Shown here: positions 24,404-35,000 of the stretch, one piece after another
Numbering within the stretch: the first letter of the stretch is position 1
Layout: each line of letters starts with the position of its first letter
DNA from: Lachnospiraceae bacterium
GTDB lineage: Bacteria > Bacillota > Clostridia > Lachnospirales > Lachnospiraceae
DNA: 64,000 bases
Assembly (NCBI GenBank): GCA_022769665.1
Contig: JALEIR010000042.1
Span: 1-64,000, forward strand
Direction: 5' to 3'
Notes under the pieces: generated by a model
Told to the model about the DNA's origin: nothing
Databases searched by the model: none
Seen by the model: only the letters and a program-made list of their open reading frames with translations
Made by a program: the position numbers and the translations under genes

Positions 24404-27178
24404 TTATTTCTTGCTTTCCGGTATGCATATCTTGTGCGAAAGTTTTTTATCCCCCTTGTATTCCTCCCGCATACGTTGTTCCGCTTCCCGAACTGCCTCC
24501 CGAAAACCTCCGGCAGACAGTCTTACCGCGCCGTCTCCCCAGATAATCATCTGTTCCAGCGCATCCGATGTAGCAACAGTGACATGATGCTTTCTGCCAA
24601 TCTTGTGCACTGTCTTTTCAATGTACTGATCTGCAGTCTCAGCTTCCCTTGTATAAACCACATAAATATTGTGATATTTCTGCACGGAACCCGGATTTCC
24701 CTTCACCTTATAGGCATCGAAAACCAGTATCAGTGTTGCACCGTCATACCCCTGATAATTGCAGCAAATATCCATGAGACGGTCTCTGGCACTGTCTATA
24801 TTTATCTCCGCCAGACTTCTCAAATCCTCCCAGGCAAAAATAATATTATAACCGTCCACAAGGAAATATTTTTCCCTCAAATCCGAAGCATATCTTTCCT
24901 TGGCAGATGCCTGCCCGGAGTTCCAATTTTTTTCGGAAACTGCATCTTTCTCTGCCGGCTTTTCCTGTCCGCCCGCAGTGCTTCCCGTATTCTGTTGATG
25001 ATGTCGATAGGGAGCATATTCCTGAACACTTTTTCCGTAAGTGCGCTGAAAGATTTCCTCTATTTCCTCTTGGGTGATATAGTCGTTTCGTCCGCTGCCC
25101 GTCTGACTGTTACCGCCCACTGCTGCCGCCTGCACTGCTCTGAAAGCCATACCTGCTTCATCGCTGTTTTCCTTTTCTGCATTCTCCGCCGAGCTCCAAC
25201 TATTTTCCAAGTGAGCGTAGTCCGGTACTTCTCTCCAGTTCACCACAAAACCGGCGCCATGAGCGCAAAATACAGAGGAAGAAGGATTCTCCAAATCCCT
25301 CTCCGCATCATACCCTGTCTCCCTGATGATCTCCTCAGCATTATGACAGGGCTCATATCCCTTCAGGATACAGGACAACCTTCCAAGCCCTCTGGTAAAA
25401 GCATTGACTTCACGTTGGTATCCCCGCATGGTTGCCACCGGTGCGCTCCCCGTCAGAATGCTGAGATTTCCTTCTGTCACAGGAGGATCAAAACTGCCGC
25501 ACATTCTCTGAATATCGGACATTGCCCTCCCCAACTGTTCTGTTGGCACCTCCAGCGAAAAAGAGAAGACAGGCTCCAGCAGTATGCTTTCCGCCTGCAT
25601 CAGTCCCTGTCTCAGTGCTCTGTAGGTGGCCTGCCTGAAATCGCCTCCCTCGGTATGTTTCTGGTGAGCACGGCCTGTCAACAGGGTAATCTTCATATCC
25701 GTTATGGGTGAACCGGTCAGCACTCCAAGATGAGTCTTTTCCTCCAGATGGGTAAAAATCAGTCTCTGCCAGTTTTTATCCAGTTCATCCTCACTGCAGA
25801 CGGATGCGAAAGTAAGACCGCTGCCCGGTTCTCCCGGCTCTAAGAGCAGATGTACTTCCGCATAATGGCGCAAAGGTTCAAAATGCCCGATACCAACCAC
25901 CGGAGCTGCTATGGTCTCCTTATAGAGAAGTTTTCCGTCCGAAAAGTCAACCTCCAGATCAAAGCGCTCCCGAATCAGGCTCCTTAAAATCTCCGTCTGT
26001 ACTTCACCCATCACCTGTACGTGAATCTCTCTTAGACTCTCTCTCCAGACTACATGCAGCTCCGGTGCTTCCTCCTCCAGACTTCGCATCTGTCCCAGCA
26101 CCTTCACCACGTCCGCACCCTCAGGCAGAATCAGCCGATAAGTCAATAACGGTATCAAGACAGGAACAGCATTTTTCTTCTCATATCCCAGTCCCTGTCC
26201 CACAAAAGTACGGCTTAAGCCTGTCACCGCGCAGACACCCCCTGCACTAACACTGTTTACAGCCTGAAATCCCGCTCCGTCGTAAATTCGTATAGCATCT
26301 GCCTTTTCCTCCCAGCATTCCTCCGGTGAAGTTGCACTGTTCTCGTTGGTAACAGCCATTTTAACTCGGAGAACACCTCCCGTCACTTTCAGGTGAGTCA
26401 GGCGGTTTCCCGCCTTGTCTCTGGATATTTTATAGACTCTTGCTCCGAATTCTGAAGGATATTCACGTACTTTTGCATACCTGCACAAGCCATCCAGCAG
26501 TTCCTCAACGCCCTCCAATCGAAGAGCCGAACCAAAATAGCATGGAAACAGCTTTCGCTGCACTATTGCCTCCGCTACCGAACTGTCTTTTAAACCTCCT
26601 GTCTCCAGATACTCCTCCACCAGCTCCTCACTGCACATGGAGAGTTCCTCAAAAAAAAGCTCTTCCGAAGCTTCGGCATCATCCCCGAATTCCAGGCATC
26701 CGCTGCTCAGCTTGCTCTGAAGTTCTGCCAGAAGCGTTGCCTTATCCGCCCCGGGTTGGTCCATCTTGTTTACGAAAAGGAAGGTGGGAACCCCGTATTT
26801 CTTCAACAACTTCCAGAGTGTGGCAGTATGCCCCTGTACCCCGTCAGCACCGCTGATTACAAGTATACAATAGTCCAGAACCTGCAAAGTTCTCTCCATC
26901 TCCGCCGAAAAATCCACATGTCCCGGCGTATCCAACAGGGCAATCTCCAGATTTTTCCATGCAAAATTAGCCTGCTTTGAAAATATGGTAATTCCCCGCT
27001 CCCGCTCCAAAGAAAAATTGTCCAGGAAGGCATCCTTGTGGTCTACTCTGCCCAGTTTTCTCAGGGCTCCCGCCGTGTAGAGCAAGGCTTCCGAAAGAGT
27101 TGTCTTTCCCGCATCCACATGGGCTAAAATTCCCACACAGATATGCTTGTCTCTACTTGTATTTATCGTGATATCCAT
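24404..27178 (-). CDS. TetM-like translational GTPase fused to a Rae1/YacP-type NYN ribonuclease domain
   Basis: About 924 residues. Residues 1-680 are an EF-G-like ribosomal-protection GTPase: G1 AHVDAGKTT (19-27), switch/G2 RERGITI, G3 DTPGH (83-87), G4 NKMD (137-140), domains II-V, and a TetM-type ending YEPCHNAEEII ... SVFCAHGAGFVV. After a polar linker (about 690-765), residues 771-905 closely match Bacillus YacP/Rae1: FLVDGYNII with D775, ILVFDAYKV (D821), TREAETADQYIE (D850), HVTVATSDALEQ (D872), GDGAVRLSA. Rae1 cleaves mRNA in the ribosomal A site, which is the site where TetM-type GTPases bind. The start is uncertain: 27178 (used here) or 27220. A strong promoter lies at 27361-27389. 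Tetracycline resistance is not implied. Confidence 0.85.
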   Translation of the reverse strand: MDITINTSRDKHICVGILAHVDAGKTTLSEALLYTAGALRKLGRVDHKDAFLDNFSLERERGITIFSKQANFAWKNLEIALLDTPGHVDFSAEMERTLQVLDYCILVISGADGVQGHTATLWKLLKKYGVPTFLFVNKMDQPGADKATLLAELQSKLSSGCLEFGDDAEASEELFFEELSMCSEELVEEYLETGGLKDSSVAEAIVQRKLFPCYFGSALRLEGVEELLDGLCRYAKVREYPSEFGARVYKISRDKAGNRLTHLKVTGGVLRVKMAVTNENSATSPEECWEEKADAIRIYDGAGFQAVNSVSAGGVCAVTGLSRTFVGQGLGYEKKNAVPVLIPLLTYRLILPEGADVVKVLGQMRSLEEEAPELHVVWRESLREIHVQVMGEVQTEILRSLIRERFDLEVDFSDGKLLYKETIAAPVVGIGHFEPLRHYAEVHLLLEPGEPGSGLTFASVCSEDELDKNWQRLIFTHLEEKTHLGVLTGSPITDMKITLLTGRAHQKHTEGGDFRQATYRALRQGLMQAESILLEPVFSFSLEVPTEQLGRAMSDIQRMCGSFDPPVTEGNLSILTGSAPVATMRGYQREVNAFTRGLGRLSCILKGYEPCHNAEEIIRETGYDAERDLENPSSSVFCAHGAGFVVNWREVPDYAHLENSWSSAENAEKENSDEAGMAFRAVQAAAVGGNSQTGSGRNDYITQEEIEEIFQRTYGKSVQEYAPYRHHQQNTGSTAGGQEKPAEKDAVSEKNWNSGQASAKERYASDLREKYFLVDGYNIIFAWEDLRSLAEINIDSARDRLMDICCNYQGYDGATLILVFDAYKVKGNPGSVQKYHNIYVVYTREAETADQYIEKTVHKIGRKHHVTVATSDALEQMIIWGDGAVRLSAGGFREAVREAEQRMREEYKGDKKLSHKICIPESKK

Positions 27179-27360
27179 TCCGTAACCATGCCTTTCCGAT
27201 ACGTTTATTGAAACAGTCATAAAGGTTACTGCTTCATCTTATTTTTGAAGCTTTCCTCGCCGGCTCCTGCCTAATGATTGTTTGAAATATAAGCAGGAAT
27301 CTAAAGAAAAAAGAATTAGATAGATAATGAATCCGTTTAGAAATAGCTGCTTATGCACGG

Positions 27361-27389
27361 ATTATAACATAGAAAGCTCCGGTTGACAA
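27361..27389 (-). promoter_or_regulatory. Promoter of the GTPase-NYN gene
   Basis: -35 TTGTCA (27384-27389) and -10 TATAAT (27361-27366) are 17 bases apart. The leader is about 140-180 nt with an inverted repeat (TCCTGC/GCAGGA) and a three-codon ATGAAGCAGTAA, which might matter for attenuation as in tet(M), though this is unproven. Confidence 0.65.
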
Positions 27390-27409
27390 CGCCTTCACAA
27401 AATAACCTC

Positions 27410-27438
27410 TTGACACTTCCCGGAAATACCTTTATAGT
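27410..27438 (+). promoter_or_regulatory. thiT promoter
   Basis: A consensus TTGACA (27410-27415) and TATAGT (27433-27438) are separated by 17 bases, just upstream of the TPP riboswitch. Confidence 0.8.
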
Positions 27439-27458
27439 AATCCATGAAAAAAATAACC

Positions 27459-27552
27459 GCTAGGGGAGCACATCGCTGAGACTGAAGTGCCGCAGACAGG
27501 CGCTTCTAACCCTCACTACTTGAACCGGATAATACCGGCGTAAGGAAGCAAC
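27459..27552 (+). ncRNA. TPP riboswitch (THI element)
   Basis: The conserved TPP aptamer elements are in order: TAGGGGAGC, CGCTGAGACTG, CTAACCCTC, TTGAACCGGATAATACCGG and CGTAAGGAAGC. It precedes a thiamine transporter gene. Binding of thiamine pyrophosphate should turn expression off. Confidence 0.95.
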
Positions 27553-27635
27553 GCAGAAAAAGCAATACTCCGGGATTTTTATCCCACTGTTGCGCAAATT
27601 CACTGCATCCGCTTATTATACGGAATCGATGCTGT

Positions 27636-27668
27636 CCCTCCTAAGCTAATCTTAAGGAGGCTTTTTTT
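27636..27668 (+). terminator. Riboswitch expression platform: terminator that also buries the thiT ribosome binding site
   Basis: CCTCCTAAG (27637-27645) pairs with CTTAAGGAGG (27651-27660) and seven T follow, ending at the thiT ATG. The AAGGAGG Shine-Dalgarno of thiT is the 3' arm, so the hairpin could stop both transcription and translation. Confidence 0.8.
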
Positions 27669-28250
27669 ATGCAAAACACAAAAACCAAAATCCTGGTGGA
27701 AGGCGCCGTTATGGTAGCCCTGGCCACAGTCTTAAGTTTCATCCGGGTATTCAAACTGCCCTGGGGCGGCTCCATCACCCTTCTCTCCATGCTGCCCATT
27801 GTCCTCTTTTCCATCCGCAGAGGCGTTTCATGGGGACTTATTGTATCCTTTGTCTATTCCCTGGTTCAGTTTGCACAGGGCGTTATGGACGGTCTCTTCG
27901 GCTGGGGACTCACTCCCGGTATGCTCATTGCCTGCATCCTTTTGGACTATCTCGGTGCATTTACCGTTCTTGGTATAGCCGGATGCTTCCGCAAAAAAGG
28001 ATTGCCCGGCTGGATTGGCGGGATTACTCTTGCCATTGTCTTACGCTTTGTACTGCACTTTTTGAGCGGCGTGGTAATCTGGCACAGCTTCGGCGAACTG
28101 TGGAGCGGCTTTGCCACCGATAATACATATCTCTACAGCTTTTTGTACAATGGATGCTACATGTTGCCGGAATTGATTTTTACTTTGGTGGGCGCTGTAG
28201 CTCTCCTCAAGGTCCCTCAGACAAAGCGTTTTCTGATTGCAGAAGAGTAA
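27669..28250 (+). CDS. thiT: Energy-coupled thiamine transporter substrate-binding protein ThiT
   Basis: A 193-residue, six-helix S component of an ECF transporter that binds thiamine and docks to the shared EcfAA'T module (not in this window). Typical features are EGAVMVALATVLSFI in helix 1, the WGGSITLLSMLPI segment, QFAQGVMDGLFGW near the substrate site and SGVVIW. TPP-riboswitch control supports the substrate assignment. AAGGAGG lies eight bases before the ATG. Confidence 0.95.
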   Translation: MQNTKTKILVEGAVMVALATVLSFIRVFKLPWGGSITLLSMLPIVLFSIRRGVSWGLIVSFVYSLVQFAQGVMDGLFGWGLTPGMLIACILLDYLGAFTVLGIAGCFRKKGLPGWIGGITLAIVLRFVLHFLSGVVIWHSFGELWSGFATDNTYLYSFLYNGCYMLPELIFTLVGAVALLKVPQTKRFLIAEE

Positions 28251-28287
28251 ATTTCAACCGAGATATGCGCCGCCAGGCGCACTACCC

Positions 28288-28322
28288 ATAAAACAGCCCC
28301 TGCTTAGGCAGGGGCTGTTCGC
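28288..28322. terminator. Bidirectional terminator between thiT and addA
   Basis: AACAGCCCCTGC-TTAG-GCAGGGGCTGTT forms a perfect 12-base stem, followed by TTTT on the minus strand. The genes on either side converge on it. Confidence 0.75.
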
Positions 28323-28339
28323 ACACTTTTCCCTATCTG

Positions 28340-31300
28340 TTACACGATTGCTTCATATTTTCCCAAATGGAAAGAATAAAGAAGCTTCTCCTTCACAGGC
28401 TGTCCCATAAGCTTTGTCAGAGCCTCACTGTAGTAATCCAGCTGGGTCTCATAACGATTCCGAAGTTCCTGAAGAGCGGCAACAGAATCTGTCTTATAGT
28501 CCAAAAGTACAATTCCGTCCTCCTCCTCGAAAAACACATCGATAATACCCTGAATCAACACCTGCTCCGACTCCGGAAAATCCTTTCCCAGTCTGGATGC
28601 ACTGACGCTCATGACAAAAGGCTGCTCCCTATAAAGCTTTCCGTTTTCATCCGCCTGCCACATGCGATAAGACAACTCCGACTTTAAAAAATGCAAAATT
28701 CTCACTTCATTCACTGCTTCCAAATATTCGCGGTTCAAGCGCCTGCTCTCCGCTTCCTTTTTCAAAAACAGGTGGACAGATTCCGCCATTCTTGTTTCGT
28801 CCAGTCTTTGTCTGTATTCCTCATAATCTTCAGGGAAAGAAGCCTTCTTCTCACCCTCCGGGGTAACAATTGCTTCTCTCATAATACTTCGAAAATCCAG
28901 AAGTTCCATCACCCTGTGATAAGCATTACCGCGAACCGTACCGCTGACTGTTTCTTCCTCCCGGCGAAAAGCAGGAATATAGGGCTGAACCTCCTTTTCC
29001 TCAAAGGTATGGAAAGCAGCTTCATCTTTATCGGCCATGGCAGCAATTTTCAACTCCGAAACAGTAGTCTTGGTGTATAGCCCTGCCAGATTTGCAAAGG
29101 CATACTTTGTATTCAGCCGTTGTCGCAGGGCTTCCAATGCACTGTCATCCCCAAAACTCTCCGCCTGCTCCAAAAGCTGCCTTCTGTCGTGCAGCTCCAT
29201 TTGCTCCTTCCATTCCCCGACAAAAAGTTTCTCTTCTCCCAACACCGTCACCTGTATGGAAGAGCCGGGCAGAACAGGTAACAGAAAATCCAGATATCCT
29301 CCGCTTTCCATAAAATCAGGATACAGTAAACATTGACTGTCGTTCTCCCTGATGCTTTCCCATTTTTCCGCTGCATTTTCCAGCGTCGCCGTCAAAATCA
29401 GCTTCTCCTTCGCGCGGGTCATGGCTACATAAAGCACCCTCAGTTCTTCCGAAAGACTGTCCTCCCGGAGTTTTCTGGACAGCACATTTCTCCGCAATGT
29501 CTTATTCCGAATACGTTTCACGGGATTGATGTAATCCGTGCCCAGGCCCAAATCCATATCCAGAATCAAAGGCTGATTGATATCCTGCATGTTAAAGCGT
29601 TTGCTTAATCCGGACACAAAGGTTATGGGAAATTCCAGTCCCTTACTCTTATGAATGCTCATAATGCGCACCACATCCGCATTTTCATCCAAAAGTTCTG
29701 CCTCACCGTAATCCACATCATACTTTTCCAGCTGTTCCATATACCGGATAAAGTGAAACAGCCCAAAATAGCTGGTTTTTTCAAAATCAGATGCCTTGGT
29801 AAGCAGCATCTCCACGTTGGCCCGACGCTTCCCGCCTGCAGGCAGCGCTGTCACATAATTCAGGTAGTCAAAATCCGTTATCAGTTTTGTCAAAAGCTCC
29901 CGCACCGGCATATAGACCGTACAGTTCCGATATTCCTCAATTTTGGCAAGGAAACGAGCCGTCTTATCTTTCAACTTGCCCATACTTTCAGGGCACCCTG
30001 TCTCCGCCCTCGCTGCCCGGTCACCGTCTTCCGACTCCGCACTTTCAGCAAACTTCACCGCTGCTTCATACAACGTACATTTTTTATCCCTGCTTCGAAT
30101 TAGGCCGATTTCATTCTCCGTAAATCCGCCAAAGACAGATTTCATCACACCAAAAAAGGAAATATCCTGTCTGGGATTATCCAGCACACGAAGCATCTGC
30201 AGCAGCTCCTGCACCTCCGCCGCCCCGAAATATCCGGTTTTGGAAGTGATATACACGGGAATACCCTCTTCCTCCAGCACCGCCTTGAATTCCTCATCCC
30301 AGCCACTTCCTGCACGAAGCAGAATCACCATATCCGAGTACCTGGCAGGACGTAGCTTGCCGCTTTCCTTATCCGTGACGGAAAAACCTGCCCGCAGCTC
30401 TTTTATTTTTACCGCAATAGCTTTTGCCTCCAGCTGCTTCTCGCTATAATCAGAGTCTTTTCCGGGCTTTTCAATGAGAAGGAGTTCACTTTCGTTTCCG
30501 GTGTTCTCCGGATAAACGGCACCGGCATAAAGAGCTGCCCGTTCATCATAGTCGATTCCGCCCGTCTGCCTGCTCATCAGCCGGGAAAACACTTCATTTA
30601 CCGCAGTAATCACCTGAACACGGCTGCGGAAATTTTTGGCCAGATCAATCTTTTGCATGTTCCCCTGATCTAAGGTATATTTCTCGTATTTCTCCATAAA
30701 CAGCTCCGGCCTTGCCAGACGAAACTTGTAAATACTCTGTTTGACATCGCCCACCATAAATCGGTTAAATCTGCCTTCCTCCTCACCGGATACGGCCTTC
30801 AGCAGATATTCCTGCACCAGATTACTGTCCTGATACTCGTCGATGAGAATTTCCTCAAAATGCTGGCGGTACTCCAAAGCCACACGGCTGGGACAATAAT
30901 TGCCGTTCTCTCTTTTCAACAGAATATTCAGGGCAAAATGTTCCATATCGGAAAAATCGATAACCTTCTTTTCCCGCTTCTTTTCTTCCATCCTTCTGTT
31001 GAATTCCAGCACCAGATCAATCAGCGTTCCGACGGGCTCCCGACATTCCAGTCCCTGCCGGGCAGCCAGCTCCGGTGGGGTTGCAAAAAATCTTTCAGCG
31101 ATACCCTGAATGCTTTTCTTTACCTCAGCCCGTAATGCTGCCGCCCGCTCCCGTTTTATGCCGGATACGCTCTCATCCTTTTTGGAGGAAAGACGCCCGA
31201 AGGTAACTGCCGGAAGCTTCGCAGCATAGTCCGTCAGGTCTTTGCATTCTGCCAGCTTCTCCAGCTGTTCCAACTCCCTGTCCACCATTTCCCCATACAT

Positions 31301-32035
31301 ATATGGTCCGTCCGGCTCCTGGCATAAGTGCTGTACCTGCTCCAGCTTCTGATGCCAGCCTTGCGTCATTGCTCTCAGATGGTATGTCAGATATTGACCG
31401 TATCCGCTCTCGCAGACTGCTGTCAAACTCTCATCCCCGTAATCGTTCTTTCTCTCCTCCAGCCATTCCTCCGGCCACGGAAAGCTGTCCGCAAACCGGG
31501 AAAGATTCAATATATGTTTCTCGAGAACGCTCTCCCGCCCGCCGGGACAGAAATATTCCACACAATCCCGAAAGGCCTTGTCCCCTGAGGCATAAGCATC
31601 CTCAATCATCTCCTTCAGCACGTCCTGCTGAATCAGTTTGACCTCGCCTTCATCCGCAATACGAAAAGCGGGGTCCAGACCGATTTCATTGAAATGATTT
31701 TTCAGTAAAAACAGGCAGAAGCTGTCAATGGTGGTTATCTGAGCATTATGAATCAACGTTGCCTGACGCTGGATATGCTCTGAATCCGGATGTTCTTCCA
31801 GCCTTGCCGCGATTCCGGCCGCTATACGCTCCCGCATCTCTGCCGCAGCCGCGTTGGTAAAAGTAACAATCAGCAGCCTGTCAATATCCACAGGCTTTTT
31901 CTCGTCACAAACCTTCTTAACAATTCTCTCTGTCAGCACGGCTGTTTTTCCGCTGCCTGCCGCGGCAGACACCAGTATATTGCAGCCTTGCAAATCTATT
32001 ACCTTTTGTTGTTCCGGTGTAAATTTTACAGCCAT
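28340..32035 (-). CDS. addA: ATP-dependent helicase/nuclease subunit A
   Basis: A 1231-residue AddA subunit of the AddAB double-strand-break end-processing enzyme, the Firmicutes counterpart of RecBCD. A UvrD-like helicase has Walker A AGSGKTAVLTERI (K30), DEYQDSN, the GDVKQSIYKFR motif, SIHKSKGLEFP and VAMTRAKEK. The C-terminal RecB-type nuclease has the catalytic VLLDYKTDS. Typical length. The start lies ten bases after the addB stop, so the two are translationally linked. It is the last gene of the glycosylase-addB-addA operon. Confidence 0.96.
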   Translation of the reverse strand: MAVKFTPEQQKVIDLQGCNILVSAAAGSGKTAVLTERIVKKVCDEKKPVDIDRLLIVTFTNAAAAEMRERIAAGIAARLEEHPDSEHIQRQATLIHNAQITTIDSFCLFLLKNHFNEIGLDPAFRIADEGEVKLIQQDVLKEMIEDAYASGDKAFRDCVEYFCPGGRESVLEKHILNLSRFADSFPWPEEWLEERKNDYGDESLTAVCESGYGQYLTYHLRAMTQGWHQKLEQVQHLCQEPDGPYMYGEMVDRELEQLEKLAECKDLTDYAAKLPAVTFGRLSSKKDESVSGIKRERAAALRAEVKKSIQGIAERFFATPPELAARQGLECREPVGTLIDLVLEFNRRMEEKKREKKVIDFSDMEHFALNILLKRENGNYCPSRVALEYRQHFEEILIDEYQDSNLVQEYLLKAVSGEEEGRFNRFMVGDVKQSIYKFRLARPELFMEKYEKYTLDQGNMQKIDLAKNFRSRVQVITAVNEVFSRLMSRQTGGIDYDERAALYAGAVYPENTGNESELLLIEKPGKDSDYSEKQLEAKAIAVKIKELRAGFSVTDKESGKLRPARYSDMVILLRAGSGWDEEFKAVLEEEGIPVYITSKTGYFGAAEVQELLQMLRVLDNPRQDISFFGVMKSVFGGFTENEIGLIRSRDKKCTLYEAAVKFAESAESEDGDRAARAETGCPESMGKLKDKTARFLAKIEEYRNCTVYMPVRELLTKLITDFDYLNYVTALPAGGKRRANVEMLLTKASDFEKTSYFGLFHFIRYMEQLEKYDVDYGEAELLDENADVVRIMSIHKSKGLEFPITFVSGLSKRFNMQDINQPLILDMDLGLGTDYINPVKRIRNKTLRRNVLSRKLREDSLSEELRVLYVAMTRAKEKLILTATLENAAEKWESIRENDSQCLLYPDFMESGGYLDFLLPVLPGSSIQVTVLGEEKLFVGEWKEQMELHDRRQLLEQAESFGDDSALEALRQRLNTKYAFANLAGLYTKTTVSELKIAAMADKDEAAFHTFEEKEVQPYIPAFRREEETVSGTVRGNAYHRVMELLDFRSIMREAIVTPEGEKKASFPEDYEEYRQRLDETRMAESVHLFLKKEAESRRLNREYLEAVNEVRILHFLKSELSYRMWQADENGKLYREQPFVMSVSASRLGKDFPESEQVLIQGIIDVFFEEEDGIVLLDYKTDSVAALQELRNRYETQLDYYSEALTKLMGQPVKEKLLYSFHLGKYEAIV

Positions 32036-32045
32036 AATCTTTCTC

Positions 32046-35000
32046 TCAATCCTCCCGGGAGCAATCAGCTTTCACAGGCTCTTTCAGGTCCTCCCGCATT
32101 CTTTCCAGTGCATTTTCAGCATCCATCTCCCCCAGCTTCCGCTTTTCGCAGCCGGGCATGTTGCTTTCAAATCCACACACCTTTTTATATACACACCAGG
32201 TACAGGCTTCCTCGCTTCCCATCTCATAAGGATTTAAAGAAATCACACCGTCCAGTATTTCCCTGCCGATACCTGCCACCTTTTTAGACACATAGTCGGA
32301 CACTGTCTTTAAGTCTTCGCTGCTCAATACCGAAGAACGCGCACTGAAAGTACCGTCCTTCTTTCTTTCCACGGGAATTACATCGGACTTGTCCTCCATC
32401 TCCCCGTCCAGACGTTCAACTATTCCCGGCTCACTGCTGACCACACCGTTCATCCGAAGCTGCTTTGCAATCTGCTCCCCGATTTCTTCCTCCGTCAGTT
32501 CCACCGGCGTCTCCACCGTAGGATCGTCAATATGATAATACAGAAGCGCCGCCGGAACCACTTCCTTGCCGGGATGCTTTTTTGCCTCTATTTCCATAGC
32601 TGCATTCATATAGACCACCAACTGTAACTGCAAACCATAATACAATGCCGCCAAATCAAAATGCTTATTGCCGGACTTATAATCTATCACCTTCACATAG
32701 ACATGTTCTTCGTCCTCCGCCACGTCAATTCTGTCGATTCGTCCCTGAAGCCGCATCTTTTCCTCCTCCGACAGGAAGACATTCACGCTGTCCAAATCCT
32801 CCGTAAAACGGAAGGAAAGTTCATACGCATCCGGCTGAAAGCTGCCCTTTTTCAGTTGCTTCTGCAGGGTCAAAACGGTTCTCGTCAGGATTCTGCCCAT
32901 TCTGGTAACAGCGTACTCATTCCGCGCGCTGCTGTAAAGCACCGTATCTCCGTAGGAAGCTGCAAATGCTTCCAACGCTGTCCGCACCGCGCTTTCCGCG
33001 AACTCTTCCGGAAAATCAAACCAGGTATACCCGTTCTCTGCGAGTTTTCCCGCAAACTGTTCCAGAACAGCATGATACACATTTCCCATGTCCACATTTT
33101 CAAAGGAAAATTCCTCACGTTCCCGCAGGGTCAACCCGTATTGCAGGAAGTGCCTGTAAGCGCAGGCAGCATAAGTTTCCAACCTCGATACACTATTCTC
33201 CAGATACTTTCCGTACAGCGCAGAGGCAACAGCCGCAGAAAGTCCGCTTTCACGATAACGCCGGAAAGCCGCTTCCGTCAGGAAATCCCTCTCCTCTGCC
33301 AGCTCATCCTCCCCGAAGGCCCTGTATATGGTAAAAACTTCCCGCTCCCTCTCCGGGGAAAGAATGCCCGATGCATATTCCCGCAACCCTTCTGCAAGAT
33401 ATCCTGCACCTTCCCTCGGTGTCACAATCTGCTCTACGGCGCTGCGAAGCTCCGGGTATTCCGTTTGGATTTCGGGAAACAGTTTCTTTAACGTATCTAT
33501 GAGATAAGCCGGTCGGACAGACTTACCGCCATTGCTAATCTTAGAATAAGAAAGAAAAAGCTTATGGGAGGGTTTTGTCATGTTCAGGTACAAATACAGC
33601 CGTTGAATAAACATCTGCTGCCTGGGACTGGGCGCCAGTTCCAGCTCCGATTCCCGCAAAAACTCTCTGTCCATGTCGGAGATAATACCGCCTTTCGAAG
33701 CATTCTTAGGGATATTCCCATCGTTTACTCCAAGAAAAAACAATACCTTCACCTGCTTCAGGCGGGTTCTCTCCATATCACCTACTACCACCCGGTCCAC
33801 ATTCTGCGGAATGGTGCCCACCTCAATCTCTCCGAACCCTGCTTCCAAAATATCCGCAAATTCCTGCAGCGAGATAATTTCCTCCCCCAAAAGTCCGTAA
33901 ATCTGCTCCAAAAGTTCCATAATCAGCCGATAAATCTGAGCGTATTCCCTTGCTCTGGACGGCTGCCCCAGCCTTTCGAATTCCGACTCATAAGCTGCCA
34001 ACTTAGTCTGAACATGATTCTGCACGAGAAAATCATACAGTTTATTGACATAATTCTTTACCGGCTCCTGCTTCTCCATATGCAGCATACCAATCTGATT
34101 CATCAGACGCTCCCGGAGACTGTTCAGCTTTGCCAGTGCTTCCTCATCCTCCGTATCCCGGGTTTTGGGGGTAAACAGACGGCTGTATCTTAACTCTCCC
34201 CGAAGGCCGGTCTGAATCACGTAATTTTCCAAAATATCCACTTCTTCATGGCTCATATCCGCCAATCCGCTTCGCAGATAGTGAAAAACAGCCTCGTAAG
34301 AAAAATCCTTCAGATACAGCTCCAGTGCACTCTTGATATACTCCACCATAGGGTTTAAAACAATGCCCCTGGTTCTGTCAATAAAGCATGGAATCTCCAT
34401 CTGGGCAAACTCCGTCTCCACATAGGGCGCATATCCTTCCAGGTCACCCATTATGACTGCAATATCCCGATATGCCAACCCTTCCTGCCGAATCAGTTCC
34501 CGTATTTTCAAGCCCGTCTGGTGAACCTCATCCCGGGGGGTTGTAGTCTCATAAATCCCGATTTCAGACTGTCCGCCCTCAAAAGGCTTGACGGTATACC
34601 GGAACAGGTTCCGTTCCAAATGCGCCAGGGCCGGTGCATTTTCGAAGCGATTCCTGTCATTGACAACAATATCACACCGGGTGGAAAGGGCATCCTTCCA
34701 CGCACGTATGACAGAATTACCTTTTTTCTCCCCTGTACTCCTCTGTTCAATACCACCCTCTTCGCTGCCCGAAAGCACAAAGCTGTCCCGCAGTCTGGGT
34801 ACCTCCGCTTCCTTTGCCAGCCTGCACAAATCCGCAACCGTCTTCTTGCTCAGATGAAACAGCCTCTGCTCCCCGTCAGGTTCATAAGGATTCTCTCCTT
34901 CTCCCATGGTCACGGTAACGATTACCTCTCCGCAGACTCTCATTAACTCCTGAATTACCTTGTTTTGGATGGGGGTAAATCCGGTAAAACCGTCAAAGAC

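Noticed and set aside
24335..25711. A 458-codon plus-strand frame
   Set aside because: It is antisense to the GTPase-NYN gene, has no ribosome binding site and low-complexity Cys/Leu/Ser-rich content; it is a shadow.
24404..27178. A mobile tetracycline resistance gene
   Set aside because: The protein is TetM-like but carries a fused NYN domain and has no flanking conjugative or insertion elements, so it looks like a resident chromosomal factor.
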